Assembly (NCBI GenBank): GCA_004794655.1
Contig: SMMW01000575.1
Location: 11,731,001-11,795,000, forward strand
Direction: 5' to 3'
From: Marisa cornuarietis
Lineage: Eukaryota; Mollusca; Gastropoda; Architaenioglossa; Ampullariidae
Length of the DNA: 64,000 bases
Made by a program: the position numbers and the translations under genes. The notes beneath the pieces were generated by a model. That model did not search any database. It was not told the DNA's origin and worked only from the letters and a program-made list of their open reading frames with translations. Positions 1-13,700 of the stretch are shown here, in pieces (the first letter of the stretch is position 1; each line of letters starts with the position of its first letter).

Positions 1-2172
1 TCTGAAAACCAGTGACCCTAAACATTAAATATCAAAGAACAGTCTGTTTTTCATGTGGTTTCAGAGTTTTACCAAGTGTCTAAGTAAGTTGATGGTACAG
101 TTTAGCCAGTCTCTATGTGAAAATTGCTTATTTTGAAAACATCTACTTCAGACACATCACTGGACTTGAAAATAATTCTTTCCATTTGGAAAATAAAACA
201 AAATATAGCAGACGTGTGACAAAATAGCTTACAGGATTAAATTCAAAAGACCATGCAGAGAAAACTCTTCGTAAAAATCCATCTCTTAATGGCAAATACT
301 TATTAAACCACAAAATAACGAATGAAATGTAATTTGGTACAAGTTTAAATAGTGACACACTATAAACACGCCAACATACTTGTCATCTTTATACAACTTA
401 GAACCTACTTGTGTATTTATCACATTCTTACATCATGCCACAACTCTACAGTAAATAACTAAGTCCTGAGCTGACACACGTGGAAATGTCTGAGAAATAA
501 AGCACCATTACACAAAAAAGGCATCAAAACCTGTAGAGACTGAAGGATATGGCTTTTTACTGCTTAAACATTGAACAAACTGCATCAGTACGTTGTCGAG
601 CGTTAGCCTTGCCAGTTCTGAACTAGCCACTAGAATAGATTAAAGGGAGAAAAAGTAGAGCAATTTCTTTGTCAAACCAGCAAATATCACTTGATTCCTG
701 GAGACATTTGTGGAGAACATGTTTGGAGAGTTGTTTTATCCAACTGTCATCAAATACTAATAGCAAAAACAAACAGTATAGGCTAGAAAAAAGTTTAACC
801 TAATTATTATGCAACACTAATGAGTAAGAAAACTCACTACAAAGGTCAATATCTTTTAATTTGCATGCTATAACACACACACTGGAGATGCTTCATGGAA
901 ATAACCATCCTATGATGACTTAGTATCCCACCTCTGCCATATGCTGCAGAAGTTGCTGTTCAATCTTTAAAAACCAGCGCAGAATGGTTTAGTGCTTCTA
1001 ATGGGATAGAAAGTGAAGACGTTACACACAGAACTAATCAACTACTGTTGTGACTTTGCCTGTGTGCCTTATTTGTGCAGAAGTGGTTACTGTGACTGTA
1101 ATGCAAGTTTAGTAGTCACAAAAACACTAGCATCTTTTTAGTAATAGCAGACTACAAATACATTTTTATGAATGCAAAAACTGAAAGACGAAGGTGCAAA
1201 TGCCCCCGAACCCAACCATTTAAGTATGATGAATGAAAATCTATCAAGCATTGAATCTTGCAAAGGCAACTTTAAAATAACTATTGGGAAAAATATAGCA
1301 CCATGTCTCATTCCAGATAACAGAAGCACTGTGAACATGAACTACAACTTGAAAACTGATGGCAAAGTCACTGAAGAAGGCTTTGTTTCTATCATTTGTT
1401 GAACTATTCCACTCAAAACAGGGGGGTCTTTGATGCCCTTTATATGGGTTACCTATTTCGTCCTACTAAATCGGTTAAAATGTCCATTCAACTTTTACAA
1501 ACCTGTTTCAGCAGTCATTTGCCTTTTTTTACCTCTACAAACCTCTTTTCCCTCAAGCAAAATTCAGCAACTTTCTACTTGCCCATGTTTCATGAAGGAT
1601 ATGCAAGAACTTGACAGATCTATTTTGCATTCTGTGATGCATGTTATCACAGTCCCACAATGTCATTAAGATACAGGCACATTATTTTGAAGCTATCAGT
1701 ACTCTGGGTGATAGCTAAATCTTGTGACTAGCTTCTATCACACCACTAACTCAGATGTCAAACAGTTGGCCTGGATGCAGTCATTTCTGGTGCTTTGTAC
1801 ACCAGCATGCACCACATCTGACTAGCAGCAAAAGAATACTGGGTGATGGGATAGGGCCATCTCATTTGCAGGATATGCGGTAAAGGATCTTTCAGTTTGA
1901 ACCCACTGGGTTTTCAGTTCGGATTTTTTTTGCAAGTATCTTTCCACCCCCACCGCCAAAATGGACAAAGCTGTTCACCGGATCAAAGTAATAAACTGAT
2001 CACAATTTCAAGGACTGCAAATCAGATAACAACACTTAGCTATCTTTTGATCTTGCAGCTCCCAAATGGCTACATTACTAAGGCAAAAATACAGGAATAC
2101 TTCTCAGCAATGCTGCTCTAAATGTAGAGTAGTCTGCATGATACAGCCAACACCTGACATGGTTTGGTTTTC
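1..2172. other. Downstream flank, no gene seen
   Basis: This is AT-rich sequence beyond the last exon of the MTUS-like gene. Only short ORFs under 80 codons occur, with no recognisable domain and no flanking splice consensus that I trust. It may include further 3' UTR if a more distal polyadenylation site is used; another ATTAAA on the minus strand lies near 855. Confidence 0.5.
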
Positions 2173-2178
2173 TTTAAT
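2173..2178 (-). terminator. Candidate poly(A) signal ATTAAA of the MTUS-like gene
   Basis: Read on the minus strand this is ATTAAA, the commonest variant of AATAAA, about 255 nt after the stop codon. A GU-rich stretch (AGGTGTTGGCTGT) follows about 20 nt downstream, as expected for a cleavage site. No canonical AATAAA was found on the minus strand between here and the stop, so this is the nearest plausible signal. Confidence 0.4.
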
Positions 2179-2431
2179 TTTTACAGTTTTTTTTCTCTAT
2201 CATCCATTGCTTAAGGTGTGCCCCACATGCATCCAGTTAAGATATTGTCTTTCCTCTTATTCTAAGATTTGAGAAAGATGATGCACAGCAATACACTGAC
2301 ACAAACATGGTCAGGTACTAGTTTCCTCATTTCTGGTAATGTGTGGTGTCTGGCATTAGACAAATGAAAACCTGGGATCAACATTAATTATAGATTCAAA
2401 TCAATCTCTCCAGAATGAGCTAACATAGAGC
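2179..2431 (-). other. Probable 3' UTR of the MTUS-like gene
   Basis: This is the stretch between the TAA stop at 2432-2434 and the nearest candidate poly(A) signal. It is AT-rich and non-coding on the minus strand. The true 3' end depends on which signal is used. Confidence 0.45.
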
Positions 2432-3248
2432 TTAGCTACTTCCAACAGAGCTTGTGGTGGTTGGCACTGCTGTGGTGGTGTCACTGGATGCACTGGTCTC
2501 CAGCACTTCCATTTTGTTGCTGCCACTGAAATCGGTGATGGTGGTCTCCAGTGTCGCTGCAACAGTGCTGCTAACATCACTTTTCCCATCAAACACATCA
2601 TCCTGTGCCTCTTTGTCACCACTGACTTCATCAGCCACAGTCACACAATAGGAAAGGTTCCCAGATGGTGTCTCAAAGTCTCGGGAAATCTCTAGTACTA
2701 TATTGCTTTCCAAGCTCGACTGTGGGTCTGCATCATCACCATCGTCAGCGCCAAAGTTCCATGATTGATTATGGTCTGTGGACAGGGCCTCAGCAATATC
2801 TGCAGAGTCTGCTGACCTGGTCATGAGCTGGTTGGTCGATGATCCAGAGTGAGTTGCACCACAGTCGTGGCCTCCGTTGACTTTAGGCGTTCTGGATTTT
2901 TCCATCACAAATGTTGCGGATCTGCAGCGTATTCTTCTGCTATGGTCTTCGTCTCCCCCCGAAATTTTCCGCTGCCTTCGAGTCACTTGAGCTGCACTGT
3001 CACCGTCAACTGCTTGTCCAGTGTTGCTTTGGCTTCGCCGAATGGGACTTGGAGACCCGTGCTGGCAGTCTGTGCGTGTGGGTGAATGAGACAGATGACG
3101 CACATTCAAGCCATCAGAAGAAACTGAGAAGTCAGCAGACTGAGACATTCGCCACATGGCCTGCTCATAGTCCATAGAAAGCCGCTTGTTGGCACGAGAT
3201 TCGCGGTCATACTTCCTCATCAGGACTTGGCATTTCTCATGAAGCTGC
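2432..3248 (-). CDS. MTUS1: MTUS-like exon 19 (last): KRLSM signature and long Ser/Thr-rich C-terminal tail
   Basis: The exon opens after the acceptor GTTGACAG and supplies one base to complete the codon split with exon 18, then reads 271 codons to TAA at 2432. The first 35 residues finish the coiled coil (QLHEKCQVLMRKYDRESRAN, then KRLSMDYEQAMWRM). This aligns by eye with the end of the vertebrate MTUS1/2 coil, where a KRLSMENEELLWKL-like segment precedes a short Ser-Pro tail. Here the Ser-Pro segment (HSPTRTD, GSPSPIRRSQS) is followed by about 190 further acidic, Ser/Thr-rich, probably disordered residues ending TTTSSVGSS. That tail is much longer than I recall for the vertebrate proteins. 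Confidence 0.9.
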
Positions 3249-6200
3249 CTGTCAACAATGAAGAACACACCGTTGGTTGGTTGTTTGTGTTTAACGCCAT
3301 GCCAGCAACTAAGGCTATATCACGGCAAGAGAACACACCGCAACGGGTACGAAAATATGATAACATCATTACTCAAAGATCACACTATAATAGTTCGGAA
3401 AATATATAAACATCATATGCAGTGTTACATGAGACAAACAATACATTTTGAGATCACCACCTCATTTACCTCAGCTCGTCAATGAACCATTCAGTGACAA
3501 GAGATTTTTGGGGCATAATAAAGTTAATGAAATTTAAAATCACAAAACCATGGCTTTAAAAAGCACAAGGAGTCAAAGTTGGTCCTTTCACCATGACTCA
3601 ATCTCCAATCAACTCACACAAACACAAGCTTTTTCGCCACCTTTCAGATTCGCTCACTTACTATGGCTTGTGTTAGGGTCGGGGTTAAAGAAACTCACTT
3701 TTCATGATCTGTCTTGATGCTAATAATGGCCTGGAGATTTTCAACCTTCTGTTGGAGGGACAACACCTTCTCTTGTGCAATAGGTAGTTCCTCCAGCTAC
3801 ACAGGCACATAAGACATCCCGTAAATAACAAATATTTCTGGCACCACCGAGAGCCTCCCCTCCCAGACAATAATATTCTCACTCTTTTCTAATCTGATGG
3901 GATACTGATTAACATGTAGCAATTATGAGCATGCAGGAAGCTATTTTTGGGCCTATACAGCTGGCTCTCTGCCTCAGCAATGCGATTTGAGAAAAAATGC
4001 TTTGGGCATATAACACACTGACTATTGAAATACTTCTGTCAACAACTATGAGGCCCATCACTAACTTCTGACTGGTAGGAAATGGACTTCACAAAGGCAT
4101 ATTATGGTACAAGACAGCAGTCTATGACAGGACACAGCAGTGTGAATTTAGCAGCTGCAATCTGTACCTGTTTCTCAAGATCCATGTTCTGTTTTCGAAG
4201 TCTCTGGATCTCTTCTGTGCGCATGTCAACCACAGTTCTTAAGCTCTCGATTTCTTTGGGAAGGTGAAGGTATGGAGCTAATGCCAGCTGCAACAACGAA
4301 ATGCCCATATGATGTAGAGGACTGGATTACTTTCTGATGCACTTTTAAATTACTTTCCTTCATACAATCTCATTTTCATTACAGCAAGGGCATACTATCC
4401 AAAAGTTGATGTTTGAAGGGTGACTACCATTCCTATTTTAGTAAAATCACCCCATTTCTCTGATAATAACAGAAAAGTTTATTTTCTGATGTTTTCCTGA
4501 AGACCAAAGATCGACTATGTGGTAGTTACCATCAAAGCATTAACTTGTTCTGAAAGAATAACAACCAAAGCGAAAAACTAAAAAAAGGAAACAAAGAAGG
4601 AGAACAATCTTGTATCACTACTTCTGTCTCAATTTTGATTCTTCTCTAGTACCGTGGCTTTGATGTCTGACAGAAACTTAGAAAATCATGTTTAGAGTGC
4701 ATTCAAAAGTGCTTATGCCGTCTTTTTTCTTTTTTTTAAAAAGGCACCTACTGTAGTATGCAGATGAGTAAACTACAGTAGGTAAAATTCCCCTGAAAAT
4801 CTTTGACATTCTTTTATATTAAAATGGATTTAATGAATTTGACTTTGCATGGTGCAGTTCATGTAAAAATGGGTCACTGACTAAAGCTGCTGAAAATTTT
4901 AACTGTACATCCACATAATAACCCCCAACATCCCCCTACCATTAAAATGACCACTCACCTGCACCTTGGTGTCAGCATCTCTCTGAAGAGCCTCTTCACT
5001 GGACTTGGCCCGAAAGCGTAAATCATCACACTCCTGGCAGAGTGATTCTACTTTTTCCTGCAATTGTCCACATTGTAACAAGCCATTCTTAAGCCCATCT
5101 CCACTTATCACATTTCTCCTCTAATTGCTACATCTGGCACTGAGCAATCCATCTACCATCTACATTCCATAGCAACAATCAACAAACTGCCTAGCAGCTC
5201 TCAGGAGTAATCGCAGATTAGACTGCACAAATTCTGAGCTAAAGACAGCACACTCGAGTGAAGAAAATATAATTATTAGATTTATGTCATTTGCAGTCTT
5301 AAAATCTAATCAGATTCTGTATTTCAAGGTACATTATCCATCTTTAAACTCCCCCCCCACCCCAAGAATGTATGAATTGTTTTCCCTGTATTCTTCCTTT
5401 ATTTTTTTTTGGTCTTTCTTTACTTCCTTTCTATTATCACCAAACTGACACCAGCATCTTTCTGTATTAATAAACATTAGCAATATGATGGTGAAAATTC
5501 TAGGGCACCATATACACTTGTGAAAAAAAAAAAATTAATGCACTGGTAATGTCCTGTTTGTTTACACTATCGGTCTGTACTATTGAAGGTGGTTATTCTG
5601 TTAGTACGTCACTAAGCTCCTAAGCTACCCATCACTGCATCCACTGTGATGACAATAGTTTGCTTCTTTGACTGCTCCTAACCTCAATAAGAAAGAACGC
5701 AATGTAATGAAAAATAGAAATAAGGAAAACTAAATGATTTTGTAACGAAATTGTATTGAAGCATCTTGCTATACAAATCCATTACTCTTGACCGCTAAAG
5801 TTTACTGCCAAAGATAAGCACTCATTCTGAGAAAGATTTTCAGACAGCTGGCTGAGCAAGCCTCCTGCGGGTCTGGCATCAGTTTTGTCTGCATTATCTT
5901 GTCTCCTGTTATTGAAATTGCTGATAGATAGCAAAGCAGGAGCCAAGCCTCTTGAGAACTCAGCTATAGAAATGCTTCATTAAATAAACTACAGCAGACA
6001 CAGCCTGTGAAGATATTTGACTATTGCCGTGCTCTCACGATATCCACATGCATGCATGTGCACACATGCACTCTCCTCTCTCTCACATGGAAAAGCATGC
6101 ACCCACCTAGCCACACATAGAGCTCAGATAATGAGAAATTTAAGATGGTTGTACAACTGGAAAATTTATCCATAAAACAGCAAAAGGAAAAATAAGGCCC

Positions 6201-7668
6201 CTCCACACTACTAGGAAACTAAATGAACAAATCAGTTTTGGTAGTGCAATGTTAGTATAATTTATTATACTGCTATAAAAACTCACCGAGAGACAAATCT
6301 TGATGCTCTCAAATCGTCTTGTGATGTCTTCCAGTTTGTTTCGGTGTTGTTCGTGAAGCTCTGCACAAAATAAGGAAGACCAAAATAAATGCATGATGAT
6401 ATTGCTACTACAGTAAATAATAAGCATCATCTACCCACCACACACCACCAGTGCTTCTATTTTCATCTTCTATTTTACAAGATTAGGATGGCTTGGTAGT
6501 AGTATACCATAGTAAATACCATTTTTGTAAAGAAAGCAAGAAGTACTGAATTGTGCATGTGTGTCCTCTTCCCCTACCCTATAGACTGCTTCTGAAATCT
6601 CAGCCAAATGTTACATAACTATACTATCCATCTCAGCCATGACCTGCCAGGTGAGAAGAGAACTTTTCAAAATGCTGTTGGCTTACTGTGGGTGTTCTGC
6701 CATCTTTCATCTCTTCTACCTTCCGTTCACTCATCCTCCAGTGCAGACAGAAGGGCGTAGGTAGCCGCTGTATGTGACCTTACCTCTCATTGTCTGACGT
6801 ACATCCCCAAACAGCCTCCCTCGCAACATACTGGCCAGAGTGTGTGCAGACATTGTTAAGGCAATTTAGTTGACTGTATAGTCACCTCCGTACATGTGGT
6901 GTCAGGCCTCGATCTCTGTACACCAGTCTAACAAGCCTCTAGGTTGGGGCTCAACTCAGTGGAAAACGAGGGGTTGCTGGGGTGAGGTGGGGAAAGGGAG
7001 GGCGAACTCGCCAGGTGAAAGAGAAATGGGAGGGGGATGGAAAGGGGCCGACGCGTGGGTCGGCCCCTTACCATCCCCCTCGTGCCCGAAAACTCTTGGG
7101 GCTTCCGCCATCTTAAAATAATTCCTGAGAGTCTGTGAAGGAAAGCAGTGGCGACCCCCTTCAGCAGATACACAGAGCCAGCCTAGCTCCTCGTTACGTC
7201 CTACGAACATCCGAAGGTAGAAGCGGTGAGCCTATCAAGAAGCGGCCCATACAACCTCTATCAGAAGCTTAACGGAAAGAAACAGCGGATGTAAATGTGG
7301 ATGTCAGTGCGTGTGTGAGGGGAGGGGAGGGGGTTGGTGCCGTCTTTTTCTCGTCTATCAAGAACGTACATCGACTGCTGTTCCTATATGCTCCCTCCCC
7401 CATTTCTTGTACCGCTACATGTGGCGAGGGAAGGATTTTCACACAGTTTCTTTTCCCCTGCTGTACATGAAAGGGGCGGCAAGCCGGAGAGAAAAGACGG
7501 TAAAGGAGAAAATGCCAGGCTAATCACCGCAACAACGATCTCGCTCAACTTTGCAGCACGTGCGTGTCGGCGACCTTTGGCGAGGTTTGGGGCGGTTAGC
7601 TGACCCACCACACCGCCAACATGGCGACCCGACCTTGTCCACACCGCCGACCTGCACTGCCGTTCACT

Positions 7669-7700
<32 letters not shown>

Positions 7701-10700
7701 TTCATGAGGCCAAATGCTTGGTCAAGTTTTGGTCCATCAGGCTTGGCCAAGTTGGCTGTTGGCAAAAGTTAACCGAACTTTCTGTGAGTAAACGATCGCC
7801 GAAAGCCCCACCATAGCCCTGACCAAACCAGGTACACATGTACCAGAGTAGCGTGGCGTGCGTTTGCGGGCTCCCCGCTACCCGAGGGTTCCAGCATGCA
7901 CGTGCCACGAAATCAAACTGACGAGGTGTCAAGGTAAATTAACTTTTATTCACAAGCTTACTGGAGGCACCTTCGTGTTAGGGGCATTCATGTGTGCACG
8001 CGCGCACGCACACACACACACACACGTGCGCATGGAGTGAACTGCTTGTGGAAGCCACTGGTTGTGCCTTCGGCCTGGAAGTCTCAACAGCACCTGGCAG
8101 ACCGCCTAAAGGTAAAAGGTCCTTCCTCCTCGACTCCTGCTTCAAACTTGTAGGACCCGTCGCACACTAAACCGCCGGTCCACGTACATTAGATGTTCCT
8201 CTACTACCTTCCACTTTAAGAAAAGCCTGCAACAACACGCGGTCTAGCATACGTGTATTTCCCATTCCAAGTGAACACACCTTCCCCTCCCCACCGGTCT
8301 AACCTTTCAATCAAACTCCCACAGCTGCCGTCTGCGCTATCACATTCCAGACGGACCGGCAACGAACGTCTGGCGCAGGGAGAGGCAATCCCTGATCTCT
8401 ATAACCCAGTACTTGACGAAAATCCTACAAGTGTGTAAATAAAGGTGATCCTTAACATCACTAAAGCCGACGCGTCTTGTCGAATTAACATGTTTTGTCT
8501 CATATCTGGCCATCTTTCACTGACTTTTTTTAAACTCTTGGACCAAACTAATTTCAACTGGAAACTAAGTCATCTGCGATGAATTACTTCTGACGTGCAA
8601 CGATTAAGAGCGCTGACGACAATGGTCTACAGACAAGGGACGGAAAGGGCAAGCATCGAAACACTAGCCACCAGAGTTATCTTCTGATAATGCTGATGAG
8701 GAATGCTGCAGACATCTGTGCATGAAGACTAGAGCTAGGCAAGAACTGGGAGCAGAGTGTGGTTGCGGATAGTGAAATGGCTGATCTGAAGGATGCTAAT
8801 GCAGGCAGACAAGAAAACAAATGAGATGAAGCTAGGCAGGATACAATGGCCAAGAATAGCAAGTTTTGAAAGAAGACCTTGGCATTTGTTCACTCTGATA
8901 CAGATCAGCAGACAAACAGTTATTGCACAGCTGATATGACTGCACATGTGGATTGAAGTTTAGTTTACTCTTGGATTAGCAGACGACAGGTCATTAGATA
9001 AGCACACCATAATTGCCCCCAACAACTGCATGGATTGCCTGTACCAAAAGGTTGGTGGGGGATGCCGTCACAACATATTCAACAATCAAAATTTGTCACT
9101 TGACTAAGGGTCTTGTTTTGGTTCATTAATCTATGATTAGGTGCCAATTACTGTGAGAAATATTGTGTACACTTTTAACAATGCACACTACTGCTATTTT
9201 GTTGTGACAAGCTAATCATACAAAATAAACAAATCTTCTACCTAATCCATCTCGAAAGAATACATGCACACAAACACATTCATGCAAAATTCTTTCTTGT
9301 ACTTAGTTTTTTCCTATAACTACAGAAGAATACTTTCTCACGTCTTCACAGGCATATAAAATATTCCACTAAAGGAATTCTGTGTGCAGTACAAAGCCAC
9401 CTTATTAATTTTAGTAACATAGACATAAAGCAGGAAGTGACAAGGCAATTTCAAATTCACTACCAAAAAAAAAAGCTACTAGTCATGCCAACAGCTTTCT
9501 AAAACACATCCACCCAAAATGCACGATTTCTGAATGTTTCACCATGGCTTCTCTGGCAAACCCTCTTTAGCTTCAAATTACTTCCCTTTACCATAGAGCA
9601 CACAGAATTTTGCAGTCCACAGGACTAGCTAGACATCACCTAATCAGACCAGCATAAAGGTTTTTTTTTATAAATTTGTATTGCATGTTTAGTATTAGCT
9701 CAATGTTGGGGAAGATAATGAGAAAACGGTCTCACCAAATATAATCATTCATGTTCCAAAACTTGTCAAGTATCATTTAAATTTGGAAAACATTCCCGCC
9801 ACAATTTACACTCAAAGTATTCTTTCACATCTGTTCATTTATGAGTGGAATAATTTAAAGGACAAGCCGAGTCCAACATTTTTTCTCTATGATCAGGTTC
9901 ATTATATGATCCTAAGTTCATATGAAAATAATAGTTCCCAAAATATGATTACATAATTATGCTTAATTTTCAAAATATAAGCCTTCAAACATTGGCATTC
10001 TCACCTGCCACTAGGAAAGCAAGAGAAAATTACTCTCCTATACTGAAGAGTTCTGTTACGTGCATGCATGTGGCTCAGTTCAGCAGATTTTCAAGTCAAA
10101 TGAAGAAACATAGCTCAGGTTGTTGTATTCTAGAAGTGACTTTTTTTTCCCCAGCAAATTAAATGCCTGATTTCAGAATACATCCCTACAGATTTGAACT
10201 TTATTTAGAAGCTTCCACTGCTGAAGTTTAAAAAAATAATTAAAAGGTCCAAACCGAATTCACTCGACAGACTGGTAAGTAAATTTTCTCTAGACCAGAA
10301 TAGACAACAATCATGGGCATTGCAGTCTATATTGTATGATCGTCTGTTACTAAGTTGGTGCATGTGAGTTAATTTTTCCATGTGTATTATTGTTAATAAA
10401 ATATAAACAGATTTCAAATGTTCATCTGTAGATAAACTCCTGTAATTTATTTGATAGCTGGTTAATTTCAAGCATCGCATTTTTACTCTATAGTTACAAC
10501 TGACTGCTGATTATGACTTTTTTGTAACCATTAAAAATATAATAAATTGATACATATTTATTGATGCAAATACTGATTTCTTCCTCATTTAGCTGCGTGC
10601 AAAATTTACTGTTTACTTTGTCGCACGTTTCCATTTAAACTCCTCATACCTTCATCACCCTTAATTCTTTTTTACCTGTTTCGAGCATGCACATCAATGG

Positions 10701-13700
10701 TTCCCGCATACTGTTGCTTTTAGCATTATACTGGATAAGGATACGACTGATGTGTTTGTGACTGTGTCAAGATGTTACTTGTAGACCAGACAGTGTAGAA
10801 ACTGTTGATATTGCATATCTGTTGCTTGATCTTTAAGCTTTTTACCAGCATTGTATTTGGTTTTAACAGCTCTTGCTTTTGTATCATTGGCACTGCTGTA
10901 GGAAGATCTCTTCGTTTTACTGAAAGTCCAAGATCTGCTTGTACTGTATAAGTGACTGGATAGCAATTGACTCTGAAATGTTTTGAGTATTCTTGAGTAT
11001 GATGTGGGGACAATATACAGATCACTGAACAAAGTTAATCCACTGGCATTTGTTGACATTATCTTTAGGATTTCCTAAATGAGTACAAACTAACTACATC
11101 TGAGTGTCGAAGAGTAAATTCAGCAACAAGCACATTGTGTCCTGGTGTGTTTTCTTTTACCGAGGATTGTATCTTTTCTCTTCAAATTCAACTCATGCAG
11201 ACAACGCTATTTTTATAAATACTACCCTTTCATCAATTTCTCGACAAATCCAGGTGTGGTTAAGAGAAAAATATTAATATTTCTTGTACCTCTTCATCAT
11301 AAAATACCATCGGAATATGTTTTTGTGATACTTTATGCTCTACTTCCAGCGATTTTTTCTGAGTAATTGTGTTAGCCTTTAAATGGAATATTAACCAAGG
11401 ATCATACAATGAAATGGTGCATAGATGGGACCTAATGTTACTGAGAAAAATAAAATATCATAAGAAAAAGATGCTATTTAGGGCCAAATACAGCATTATA
11501 TAAAAAGATTATGCTAAACACTGTACCTTCCATCTGCATGTCATGCTTGTTCCTCAGCTCCTGAATCTCCTCCAGGTGGGCAACACGCAACTGGTTGGTT
11601 GCCATTTGATGTTCCGCTGCAAGTTCCGAAATCTGGGACCACCCACCAAAAAAAAGTTTTCAATAATTACAAACAATTTAGGTGTTGATACGTACACTTA
11701 TTTTTAAATCACCATTAACAATATCAACAGTATGTCTCATCAGTTATCACACCACAGTTCAAGACTAAAACGAGTTGCTTCCCTTACATGAAAACAGTGG
11801 TTCTGATGGCTGTGTAGGTCTTATTCTTACCTGACGTCTACTTGAATCGTGCAGTCGTTCTAGTTGTTTCTCCTTGTAGACTTGCACTGTATGTAAAAAA
11901 AAATAATAATAAAATTCTCACTGTCTCTACATTTTACATGTAGGCTGGCATTGAATGTAAACACACCACCACATGCACACCGTAAATCTTTACAGTCTAC
12001 ACAGAAGGTTACAGTATAAAAATAATTCTAGCTCATGACTGTTCATTATCAAAATTATCAAACTGAACCCAACACAAATGCATATTTTTAAACATAAACT
12101 CTCTTGTCAGCTGTCACAGCTGAAGGCTATGATTCTGAAAGTCTGAAAAGGTTTCAGGTCAGTTTCTCAGCAACAGAAGCACCAGTAAGGCACTTGTCCT
12201 TGACTTACACTGCTGGATGGCTTGCTGATGTTGTGCTGTCAGGTCTTCTTCAAGCTTCGCCTGGGCCTCTCTGTGGGCTTCCTGCATGGCTTTCACTGCT
12301 TCAGTATGGGCCTTCTCACTTTGCTCAATCTCTTCTTTCAGCTTGGTAACCTCCTCCAGTGCTGTATCTTTGGCTTTGACAACCTCCAAAATCTGCCCTT
12401 CTGCCATTTCCATCTGCTTCTGCAGCCCACCTGTTAATAAAAATGAAGCTTTATAAGAGATGAAATTTAAAGTTGACCTGTATTTTGATGCAACCCAGAA
12501 ACTGAGCCTGGGAGATCTCTTAAAGATAAATTCTCCCCCCACCACGCAACTTCCCACATAAAAACTCACACAAAGTGACAGCATGTCTTCAATAAATAAC
12601 AGTCAAGAAAAAGGCATCACCATTTTCTTAATCTCAAAATTATTTAACACTGTAAAAGATAAAACCACTGTCATCAGGTGAGTTTCCTTCTTGAAAAACT
12701 ATTTCAGTACCACTGAAGTACTAACCTATTTGCTCCTGCTGTTCCAGGATTTTTCCTTCAGCAAGCTTCAGTTTGACTGTCACCTCAGGACAAGAGAAGG
12801 CATCCAGCTGAAACAAGAATTCATTTATATCTATATATATATATACATGCTTAACAGAGCTGGGTTACATATTACTTTACATTTTCTGATCTTACATACT
12901 GTACTTAGGTCGTATGTATTATACATGTTTGATATAATTTATCATGCCATCATCACCAGTTTACTATGGTCTCTTTAGAGCATCATGAAGGTGGCACATG
13001 TGAAGAATGTGTTCACATCCTTGTATGCTGGTCACAATCCATTGTGCAGAGCCAACATGTCAATGTTCACATACTGAAGGCAACAATGTCAAATACAATC
13101 ATACCCATCTTCTTACTGGATTATATGGCTCTCAGTGAAATAATATTGCAGGTTTCATTCCAACCCTGTAGGCAGCAAACTACTTGAAACACCATCACTA
13201 TCATTGTCATGATAAATATCCCTTGCATCCTCTCCCCTCCCCACTGCTATACTCATGATGACTGTGAACAGCATCTCTTACATCCTGTGTGCAGTAGTTG
13301 ACCAGGCAAGCCATGGCATCAAAGGCCTGCAGTCCAGCCTTCAGCTGCATCCTTGTGTAGTTTAGGTCTTTGGTTCGGGCCTCACACAGGGACTCAAGTC
13401 TGGCCACCTCTTGTGCCTGCGTGCCACGGGCTGATGTGGACACCACATCTGGGGGCTGACCAGATTTTAGCTGACTGCTAACCTTATTTCTCAGGCGACT
13501 TGCGTCTGTGCAGAGGAAAACAAATAAGTGTGCACGTGAGCCACAAAGATCTATCACTGGATGAAAACAGCTGCATATGGAACTGGAAAATGCCAGGAGA
13601 TTCAGCAAAAACCTCCTTAACATATTGGGAGAGAAAAAAAGACCTCAAATCAAACGTTCAAGATATCAATGTTTTCATTTGCATGCTATCTTCTTTAGTT

